In this document: positions 12,488 through 18,989 of the stretch, piece after piece
Numbering within the stretch: position 1 is the stretch's first letter
Layout: every line of letters begins with the position of its first letter
Assembly: GCA_003510345.1 (NCBI GenBank)
Contig: DOMW01000015.1
Span: forward strand, 1-18,989
Direction: 5' to 3'
Length of the DNA: 18,989 nucleotides
Origin: Clostridiales bacterium
Lineage (GTDB): Bacteria; Bacillota; Clostridia; Christensenellales; Christensenellaceae
Notes under the pieces: generated by a model
The model's input: only the letters and a program-made list of their open reading frames with translations
Database searches by the model: none
What the model was told of the DNA's origin: nothing
Translations under genes and position numbers: made by a program

Positions 12488-15289
12488 TTAAAACTCCAAT
12501 CTGAACGTTACAATCTTGCCGCTTTGCGCCTGAATAAAAAGCCGATTTTCATCAAATGCAGCGGCTTCCCTGCTTTCCTCGGCCATTGAAGAATACCGCG
12601 CCGCCTTTATAGCCCTGAAAAAAACAACCTTTGTCTCTATTGTATTTTCAGTCGGGTTGTATACGCGCAGCACATACCCCACCCCGTCGTCAGCCTTTTT
12701 AAACGCGGACAGTATGAGGTTCGGGTCTTCAATTTTTACAAACCCGCCGCACCTGGGCATCCCGCCTTCATGATTGCCCATCACCTGATACACAGCAGGT
12801 TCGTTGATAAAACGGTCGGCCTGCGCGCATACATTTGCCTGTTTCCAATCCCCCTGGTGCGGGTAGACCGCATAGGCAAAATCCATCGTCCGAAGCAACT
12901 GGCTGCCGTCCTGCTTTGGATATCTGTTCACGCACTCCCATCCCGTGACGATCATATTTCCCATAGCCCGGAAAAGTGTGAGATATGTAGTTCCGTTTTT
13001 ATCGTCAAGCGCCTCATACTCGGTAACGTCATTGCTCAGCAGGGCAAACCCGTCCTTTCCGTCCGATCGGTCGACAAAATTCTGCATGGGGAGCGTCTGC
13101 ATTTCTTTCCAATATTCGCCGTGCTCGTCACGCGTGGGCACAACCGGCCGCGCGTCTACCGTAAAATGCCCCGACGCACAGGCGACCTGCGCCTCTATAT
13201 TTGTGGGGAACGCAACGCGCAGCCTGTGATTTCTTATATTGTTTATCACCCGCGTCTCTATTTCAACATGTTTCGCGCGCTTTTTCAGCGTGATTTTTGT
13301 TATGACCCTTATGGTCTTTTCAAACGCCGCGCGCTCGCTCTTCCCAATGCCATAGAGCGGTTCTTCGCCGTATGCGGGCAGCCTCATAGCATGCTCGATG
13401 CCAACCGTTCCCACAAGCATGCCGTTTTCCTCAATCCAGATCCTTGGCGCGGACGAAAGCGTATTGAATGTTCTATTGGAATAAGGGGGATAGTAGGCCC
13501 AATAGTTTCCCACGTCGCCCGTATCCTCAAAATAATGCAGGTTATGATACTGCCTGCCGCCCGCTTTTTCCGTAAGGTCAAATGAGCCGTTCGCATTGAT
13601 TTGCACGATCAAATGCTCATTTTCCAGCACAGTGTCGCCCGTTATGATATCCTCGCCGCGCGTTTTGCGCATAGGGTACCAATAGTGGTGTTTAGGCTTA
13701 TAGGCCTCCTGCTTACTTACCTGAAAAACGCGGTACCCCATCGCCGGGATGACCCCGGTATCAAAAAATAGTTCGTGCCTGTCCGCGTAAAACGGCCACG
13801 GCCGCCCGTCAAGATCATGTACCGGGCTTGAAATCTCGCTCCGCCCCAGTTCCTGCGTTTCCACCGGTTCTCCCGCCTCATCGGCCAGCCCGATACTCCA
13901 CGCGCATTCCCCTTTGGGGGTATCGACCACCGCGCGCACAACAGCCTGGTTGTCGCGCGGCAGCGGGTTGACCACACATAAGAAACCGCCGCCTTCCCCA
14001 TTGCCGGAAAAATCGATATTGCGCAAGATCGATTCCACCGCCATATCCGCCGCCACCTGCCCGAGCTCAACCGCCTGCGCAAGCCGGTACTCCACATCCT
14101 GCGCGGTTTTGTCCTGCGTAACGCCGTTTATCGCGTCGTGTGACTGTGAATCCAGCATATACTTCCACGCGGTATCTATAAAACCTTTGGGATATTCGAA
14201 TAACCCCGCCATTTCCACAGCGGCGCAAAGCGGCTCCGCGCGGCGGATCACCGCAAGCTGCGCCTTTTTGTTGGCCTGCTTTAAATAGATCCTGCTGGCA
14301 AGGGCGTTGCCGCTGCAATCACATGGCGGCCCGTCCCGCAGTTCGCCCAAAACAACGGGAAGCTTGCTTCTATCGATTTTATTGTGCAATTCATTTGTAT
14401 AGTCTTCCAAACGGGCGTTTACAAATTCTTTATCCGGGAAAAGCGCTTTCGCCCTTTTCAATATTTCCGTCAGGTCTGGTTGCGGCGTAGAAAAATCGCA
14501 GCCGGATAACAATAACTGGCAATCGCTCACCAGCGTATTTTCATTCGCTTTGAACGTATCTAAAAGCCCGGTTTCAAGGCGCGCCCAGTCGTGGCCGGGT
14601 TTGGGGATGGAGAGGAAATAATCCTGGTCGGCATAAGCCGCGTTTGCGCGGTGTATCGCAAAGCCCGCTTTTTCCGGCGAATAAGAAAACTCATCGCTCA
14701 AGAAATTCAGCCCGTACCGCGTGTTGATGTACGCGTGGAAGAAAAAATTCGCGCGGGCAAAATCACCCAGGCGGCTGGTCAAAACCTCCGTTCCGTCCGG
14801 CCCCTTCCACAAAAATTCAGCATGGGGCGCCCGTTCCTCCGACACTTTTTTGGCGCAAATAATGGTGTCGAACCCATAATCCGCGTATATCTGCGGAAAC
14901 TGCGCCGTTTGCCCCCACCCGAACGAGTTGTAGCCCACCTTCAGGTGCGTACCATACTGTTTGCAGATTTGTATGCCTTTATTGAGGTTGCGTATCAGGC
15001 ATTCGCCCTCTATGGGATAAAGGTCGGGCAGCGTGTACCACGGGCCTATGCCGATCCGCCCCGCCGCGATGTGCCCGGCCAGCCGCTCCCGCTCCTCCGG
15101 GTAAATTTCCAGAAAATCCTCTATGGGCGCGACCTGCCCGTCGAGCAGAAAATAGTGATACTCCTGATCCGTATCAAGTATTTCCAGCAGTTGCTTCATG
15201 AAGTCGGCAAGCAGCTTCCGCGTTTGCCAGATAGGGTACCGCCATTCCCTGTCCCAATGCGTATGCGGGATGATGTAATATTTCTCCAT
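12488..15289 (-). CDS. GH38 alpha-mannosidase-like glycoside hydrolase
   Basis: The 933-residue protein has the three-part GH38 layout: an N-terminal catalytic barrel (about 1-270), a helical region (to about 400) and a long beta-sandwich C-terminus. Metal-site motif HTHWDREW gives His11 and Asp13, and SHDAINGV gives His384. The overall match is to mannosylglycerate hydrolase-type and cytoplasmic GH38 enzymes, and no signal peptide is present, so it acts inside the cell. The segment aligning with the nucleophile motif (usually PDSFG) reads GYNSFGWGQTAQFPQ, so Asn121 stands where the nucleophile and metal-ligand Asp is expected. The start has AGAGGGGA upstream and lies 1 nt after the HAD stop. 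It probably cleaves an imported mannoside or relative; activity is uncertain. Confidence 0.9.
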   Translation of the reverse strand: MEKYYIIPHTHWDREWRYPIWQTRKLLADFMKQLLEILDTDQEYHYFLLDGQVAPIEDFLEIYPEERERLAGHIAAGRIGIGPWYTLPDLYPIEGECLIRNLNKGIQICKQYGTHLKVGYNSFGWGQTAQFPQIYADYGFDTIICAKKVSEERAPHAEFLWKGPDGTEVLTSRLGDFARANFFFHAYINTRYGLNFLSDEFSYSPEKAGFAIHRANAAYADQDYFLSIPKPGHDWARLETGLLDTFKANENTLVSDCQLLLSGCDFSTPQPDLTEILKRAKALFPDKEFVNARLEDYTNELHNKIDRSKLPVVLGELRDGPPCDCSGNALASRIYLKQANKKAQLAVIRRAEPLCAAVEMAGLFEYPKGFIDTAWKYMLDSQSHDAINGVTQDKTAQDVEYRLAQAVELGQVAADMAVESILRNIDFSGNGEGGGFLCVVNPLPRDNQAVVRAVVDTPKGECAWSIGLADEAGEPVETQELGRSEISSPVHDLDGRPWPFYADRHELFFDTGVIPAMGYRVFQVSKQEAYKPKHHYWYPMRKTRGEDIITGDTVLENEHLIVQINANGSFDLTEKAGGRQYHNLHYFEDTGDVGNYWAYYPPYSNRTFNTLSSAPRIWIEENGMLVGTVGIEHAMRLPAYGEEPLYGIGKSERAAFEKTIRVITKITLKKRAKHVEIETRVINNIRNHRLRVAFPTNIEAQVACASGHFTVDARPVVPTRDEHGEYWKEMQTLPMQNFVDRSDGKDGFALLSNDVTEYEALDDKNGTTYLTLFRAMGNMIVTGWECVNRYPKQDGSQLLRTMDFAYAVYPHQGDWKQANVCAQADRFINEPAVYQVMGNHEGGMPRCGGFVKIEDPNLILSAFKKADDGVGYVLRVYNPTENTIETKVVFFRAIKAARYSSMAEESREAAAFDENRLFIQAQSGKIVTFRLEF

Positions 15290-15290
15290 G

Positions 15291-16274
15291 TTATCCCCTC
15301 TCTTTTATCAGCCGCTTAATCCCGAAAAACGTATCGCAATAGCTGTTGCAAAATGCTTTTGTTCCGCTTTGCAAAATATTCCCCCCCGCTATGCCCACGG
15401 TAAAGTAGCCCGCCAGCCTGACCGAGCAAACACCGGCGCCGCTGTCCTCTATGCCAATAACCGCGCCGCTTTCCGCTGTGCCCAGCCCAACGGCCGCGCT
15501 TTCCGCGTACAGCCACGGGTGCGGCTTCGCTTCCAGTTCCCCCAGCGTACCGGCCTGCCCCTGCCCCAGCCGCGAACCCGCGGTTATAATAGAATCATAA
15601 AATTCTGCGGGGTCGCCCAACCCAAGCTCCCGGAACGCGGAGAGTATTTCTGGGTACGCTTTTTCATATAACCCCGATGTGACAAGGCCGATCTTTATGC
15701 CGCGGCCTTTCATCCATAACAAAAAGTCTTTCACGCCGTCCGCGGGGGTAAACGCCCCTTTTTTTCCGTGTTTCAATATAGCGTCCATTTCGCGGCGGGT
15801 ATGTTCAAAATAGTAAGCGCGCGCGTCCTCAAGCGTTTTTCCGGGGCAGTATTTGGAAACGCAGTACTGTAAATGTTCGGATACGCTGTGCCCCGATACG
15901 AAAGGAATATCCTCCGCCTCAAACGCGAAATTCTTTTCACGCAGCAGCGATTGTACGGATTGCCGTATGATATCGATCCAAAATTCTTCACTTTTTACCG
16001 TCGTGCCGTCCAGGTCCATCAGCACGGCTTTCACTGGGCAGTCCGCTTGGACGGGTTTAACGGGATAGTACGCGGGATACCCGAGCGACGACTTTACATG
16101 CGCCAGCGTATGGTTTTCAAACACGACCAGCTCGACTTTCCCGTCCCCCGTGGCGTAGACCGCGTCCACCCCTTCTTTTTGCCCGGTAAAAAGATGGTCC
16201 GACGTACATGGTATTTTTACCAGCCCGTCCGCTTCCGTATATTCCCCCATCGCCGGGATGCTCCATTTGCCCAT
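15291..16274 (-). CDS. HAD-superfamily phosphatase/phosphomutase with N-terminal extension
   Basis: The C-terminal part (about residues 80-327) is a beta-phosphoglucomutase-like HAD hydrolase. Motif I is MDLDGTTVKS (Asp87 nucleophile, Asp89), motif II VTSG, motif III the Lys of KPHPWLY, and motif IV GIEDSGAG. The cap is the helical type seen between motif I and II. Residues 1-80 form an extra domain with short strands (VDAVYATGDGKVELVVFENH) that I do not recognise. The HAD part probably acts on a sugar phosphate made from the imported glycoside. It sits between permease and GH38 genes with gaps of 3 and 1 bp, and AAAGGATA serves as its ribosome site. Confidence 0.87.
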   Translation of the reverse strand: MGKWSIPAMGEYTEADGLVKIPCTSDHLFTGQKEGVDAVYATGDGKVELVVFENHTLAHVKSSLGYPAYYPVKPVQADCPVKAVLMDLDGTTVKSEEFWIDIIRQSVQSLLREKNFAFEAEDIPFVSGHSVSEHLQYCVSKYCPGKTLEDARAYYFEHTRREMDAILKHGKKGAFTPADGVKDFLLWMKGRGIKIGLVTSGLYEKAYPEILSAFRELGLGDPAEFYDSIITAGSRLGQGQAGTLGELEAKPHPWLYAESAAVGLGTAESGAVIGIEDSGAGVCSVRLAGYFTVGIAGGNILQSGTKAFCNSYCDTFFGIKRLIKERG

Positions 16275-16277
16275 AGG

Positions 16278-17126
16278 TTATCCTTTCACCGCGCCGCTCG
16301 TCATGCCTTTTACAAGGTATTTCTGGCACAGTCCGTAGATCACAAGGATAGGAACGCAGGATATCACGCCCGTCGCGGCAAGCTGCCCCCACTTGATGCC
16401 GGATTTTGTTACGGCAGCCGAAACGCCCACCATCAGCGGGCGGAATTCATCCGTACTGGTAAACGTCGTCGCCAAAATCAGCTCCTGCCAGATGGCGATC
16501 GCCACGCTAATCGCCACCGCGATGAGGCCGGGCTTCGCCAGCGGCAGTACGATCTTGAAAAATGCCTGGAACGTCGTGCAGCCGTCCAGCGTCGCCGCTT
16601 CATCGAGCGCGCGCGGTATACTGTTAAAATAACCGATCAGAAGCCAAATAGCGATAGGGACCTGCAACGCGCAATAAGTAAGTATGATCGCCACGCGGTT
16701 ATTCAGCAGGCTCATAAAGCTGAACGCGATATAAAGCGGCACGATCAGCGTCGTAACCGGCATATATTGCGTGAGCAGCACCGTGAACAAAAACCCCTTC
16801 TTGCCGCGGTGCCTGTACCTGCTGATACTGTAGGCCGCAAGGCTCGCGACAAACAGCACGATCACCACCGTCGCCCCCACATAGATCAATGAATTAAAAA
16901 AATATGTGGGTATTTCCGTCTGCGAGAACGCGTATTCGTAATTTTCAAGCGTCGGGTTTTCGGGTATGAATTGCAGCGGCATCGCGTACACATCCTCTTC
17001 CGTCTTAAACGATGTGACGATCAGCCAATAGAGCGGCACCAATATCACCAGCGTTATGACGACGCACAAAGCAATGCTGAGTATCTTTTTTGGCGTCGGC
17101 TTCTTTGAAAGCTCCATCTGTTTCAT
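16278..17126 (-). CDS. Carbohydrate ABC transporter permease, MalG type
   Basis: The 282-residue inner-membrane protein has six predicted membrane segments starting near residue 16. It carries the ATPase-docking EAA loop at about 175-195 (DEAATLDGCTTFQAFFKIVL then PLAKPG). It pairs with the MalF-type permease upstream, with which it overlaps by 4 bp (ATGA), and has AGGAGGG as ribosome site. No ATPase gene lies in the window. In Firmicutes such CUT1 systems often share a MsmK/MsiK-like ATPase encoded elsewhere. Confidence 0.95.
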   Translation of the reverse strand: MKQMELSKKPTPKKILSIALCVVITLVILVPLYWLIVTSFKTEEDVYAMPLQFIPENPTLENYEYAFSQTEIPTYFFNSLIYVGATVVIVLFVASLAAYSISRYRHRGKKGFLFTVLLTQYMPVTTLIVPLYIAFSFMSLLNNRVAIILTYCALQVPIAIWLLIGYFNSIPRALDEAATLDGCTTFQAFFKIVLPLAKPGLIAVAISVAIAIWQELILATTFTSTDEFRPLMVGVSAAVTKSGIKWGQLAATGVISCVPILVIYGLCQKYLVKGMTSGAVKG

Positions 17127-18031
17127 AGCACGCCCTCCTGCTTCAGGTTGTTAAACATCTTCCGCATATATGGTATGCTGATCGCGGCCACAATGGCAAA
17201 TGAAATGACCGCGCAGGCGGCCGAAGCGCCAAAGTCATTGAATTCAAACGCTTGCCGGTAGATATAGATGGGCAGCGTCGTGGTCGCGTCCATCGGCCCG
17301 CCCTTTGTCATCACCCATATGAGGTCGAAATAATTGAGCGTCCAGATCGTGGTAAGCACGCCCGTAGACGCGATGACGGGAGATAAATGCGGCAGCGTCA
17401 CATTCCTGAACACCTGAAAAGAGCTTGCCCCGTCCAGCCGCGCCGCCTCCATCTGGTCTTCCGGCTTGCTTTGCAGGCCCGCCGTGATCATCAAAAACCA
17501 GAACGGGACGGCCTTCCACGTATTCACCAATATCAGCGTAAAAAGCGCCATGTTTGGGTCGGAAAGGAACAGCGTGTTGCTGTCCGTTATCCCAAAATAC
17601 ATCAACACATAGTTTATCAGCCCCACATCGGATTGCAGCATCCATTTCCACATCAGCGCGGTCACCACGCCGGGAATGATCCACGGGATCAGCATGATCA
17701 CGCGCATATATTTTTTGCCGCGCGTAAGCCCGTCCACAAACATGGCAAGGCCAATGCCGATCACCATTTGCAGCAACACGCCGCATACGGTCCACAGCAC
17801 AGTGTTGAGCAATATTTTCGGGAATTTGTCGTTTGTTAAGATGCCCGCGTAGTTTTCAATGCCGGTAAAAGGATGCGCGGGGTCTTTCAGCGTCCACTCA
17901 AAAAAACTGAGGACGAGATTGTACACGATGGGGAACCCCAGCATGACCGCCATCAGTATTGCCGCCGGCAACAGATACCGCATCGCGGGGTTTTGCCTTT
18001 TTTTCGCGAGTTCAACCTGCCCGTATTTCAT
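17123..18031 (-). CDS. Carbohydrate ABC transporter permease, MalF/UgpA type
   Basis: The 302-residue protein has six membrane segments, the first near residues 19-40 after a basic N-terminus. The EAA loop is at about 195-215 (QMEAARLDGASSFQVFRNVT then LPHLSP). It forms the channel with the MalG-type partner. The start has GGGGGAGGAAAAG upstream. A hairpin separates it from the binding-protein gene. Confidence 0.95.
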   Translation of the reverse strand: MKYGQVELAKKRQNPAMRYLLPAAILMAVMLGFPIVYNLVLSFFEWTLKDPAHPFTGIENYAGILTNDKFPKILLNTVLWTVCGVLLQMVIGIGLAMFVDGLTRGKKYMRVIMLIPWIIPGVVTALMWKWMLQSDVGLINYVLMYFGITDSNTLFLSDPNMALFTLILVNTWKAVPFWFLMITAGLQSKPEDQMEAARLDGASSFQVFRNVTLPHLSPVIASTGVLTTIWTLNYFDLIWVMTKGGPMDATTTLPIYIYRQAFEFNDFGASAACAVISFAIVAAISIPYMRKMFNNLKQEGVL

Positions 18032-18049
18032 GACTTTTCCTCCCCCTGT

Positions 18050-18093
18050 AAAAAACTTGAAAGGCAGGGAAGGCGCCTGATTGCCTCCCTGCC
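18050..18093 (-). terminator. Intercistronic hairpin between binding-protein and permease genes
   Basis: On the minus strand GGCAGGGAGGC (18093-18083) pairs with GCCTTCCCTGCC (18074-18063), with one bulged base. A TTTCAAG then a run of six T follows. It is likely a partial terminator or a stabilising element that lets the binding protein be made in excess over the permeases, common in sugar ABC operons. Confidence 0.7.
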
Positions 18094-18116
18094 CGGTGAT
18101 CTTTCTTTTCTTCTTT

Positions 18117-18989
18117 TTACCCGCCGACGATTTCGGTTATCGTGGTTTCAAGGCCCGCCACCACGTCGTCGATCGCCGCGCCGCCCACCAGCATTTCAGA
18201 TACGGCATCATAGACAGCCATGTCGATCTCCGCGTAGTAGAGTGTTTTGGGCTGCGCCTGCCGCGCATATTGAATCTGGTCGAAATACACGTCAAATTTG
18301 GGGTCGCTTGCCATTTCGGAATTCGCGATGCCCGCGTCGCTCGCCGGAATATCCGAGATAAGCTTGGCGCAGTATTCCGGGCTGCAAAGAAGCTGCGCAA
18401 ATTTCACAGCCTGCTCGGGATACGCGCAGTTGCTGCTCACGCTAATGCCAAACCCGCCGCCGAACGCGCCGTTTGTCGCGCCGTCAATCGAGGGCACAAG
18501 CGCCTGCGCATACCAGTCTTTGTCATAAATATCGGTGTCAACAAGCGTGTTCCCAATGATAATGCCCATCTGGCCTTCCGCGAAAAGTTTCGCGACATCG
18601 TGGTGCGTCAGCACCGTGTAGTCCGGCTCAAATGTATCTTTCATCGAAAGCAGCGTATCCAAATAGCCCTTAAATTCATCCGTATTCACATTGGGCGTAA
18701 TGGAGCCGTCCTCCGCCACGTTGATGATGGAACCTGTGCTGGCGCAATAAAGCGACTGCGTGGGGAACTCCTGCAAGCCGAGGTCCATGCCAAACCCATA
18801 TTTCCCTGTGTTTTCGGTAATCTGGTTTGCCATACTTACGAGTTCTTCCCATGTTTTGGGGGCAACCTCAGGGTCAAGGCCCGCTTCTTCAAAAATCTCT
18901 TTGTTGTACCACAGTATGCGGCAGTCTGTCGTGAAGGGGATCGCCATATTGGCGCCCTGCCACATATACATCCCCGTTATGCCCGGGAA
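18117..18989 (-). CDS. Extracellular sugar-binding protein of the ABC transporter (N-terminus beyond window)
   Basis: The frame is open to the right edge; six codons (FPGITG) lie before the first ATG in view, so 290 C-terminal residues are visible. The sequence has CUT1 solute-binding features: IPFTTDCRILWYNKEIFEEAGLD with PKTWEELV, the usual hinge-region pattern, and AFGGGFGISVSSNC with EQAVKFAQLL further on. The signal peptide and lipobox lie outside the window. It is the first visible gene of the operon and delivers the sugar to the two permeases. Confidence 0.93.
   Translation of the reverse strand, partial: FPGITGMYMWQGANMAIPFTTDCRILWYNKEIFEEAGLDPEVAPKTWEELVSMANQITENTGKYGFGMDLGLQEFPTQSLYCASTGSIINVAEDGSITPNVNTDEFKGYLDTLLSMKDTFEPDYTVLTHHDVAKLFAEGQMGIIIGNTLVDTDIYDKDWYAQALVPSIDGATNGAFGGGFGISVSSNCAYPEQAVKFAQLLCSPEYCAKLISDIPASDAGIANSEMASDPKFDVYFDQIQYARQAQPKTLYYAEIDMAVYDAVSEMLVGGAAIDDVVAGLETTITEIVGG

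Noticed and set aside
12770..15319. Long plus-strand frames opposite the GH38 gene (12770-13585 and 14591-15319)
   Set aside because: They have no family motif, no ribosome site and shadow composition, while the GH38 frame is continuous.
15873..16892. 339-codon plus-strand frame opposite the HAD and permease genes
   Set aside because: It is rich in Arg, His and Gln, as antisense shadows of GC-rich genes are, and the opposite strand has clear HAD and permease motifs.

Overview
The window reads like a chromosomal stretch from an anaerobic, low-to-medium-GC Firmicute of clostridial type. The reasons are strong AGGAGG-type ribosome sites, a class B sortase with a PxTG-type substrate, an LCP wall-polymer ligase, a clostridial-type second prolyl-tRNA synthetase, XRE/WYL/TetR/MarR one-component regulators and a sugar ABC operon without its own ATPase. 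I see no rRNA, tRNA, CRISPR array, phage gene or transposase.

Left part (1-5870). A small membrane-protein gene runs off the left edge on the minus strand. Divergent from it is a MarR regulator followed by a short-chain dehydrogenase (SDR) whose reading frame is broken by one extra G in a run of seven. Next comes a TetR regulator with a prolyl-tRNA synthetase 3 bp behind it. Then follow an XRE regulator preceded by three 21-bp-spaced repeats, and on the opposite strand a decayed SDR fragment.

Middle part (5871-9257), all on the minus strand. A membrane-anchored alpha/beta hydrolase has two palindromes at its promoter that match the one in front of the TetR gene, so TetR, ProRS and the hydrolase probably form one regulon. 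A WYL regulator is followed by a small ABM-type protein and a QueG-like iron-sulfur protein. A 9-8-9 palindrome occurs in front of both transcription units, again pointing to a local regulon.

Surface module (9555-12243, plus strand). A secreted protein ending in an APKTG sorting signal is followed by a terminator, then a class B sortase and an LCP protein. The LCP gene seems to start at an ATT codon. An 18-bp direct repeat flanks the sortase-LCP pair.

Right part (12488-18989, minus strand). One long operon is seen: sugar-binding protein (its N-terminus lies beyond the window), an intercistronic hairpin, two permeases, a HAD phosphatase/phosphomutase with an unexplained N-terminal extension, and a GH38 alpha-mannosidase-like enzyme whose expected nucleophile Asp is Asn. 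It looks like an import-and-degrade pathway for a mannoside or related glycoside. The transport ATPase must be encoded elsewhere.

The most notable signals are regulatory: several locally restricted palindrome families each connect a regulator to specific neighbours.
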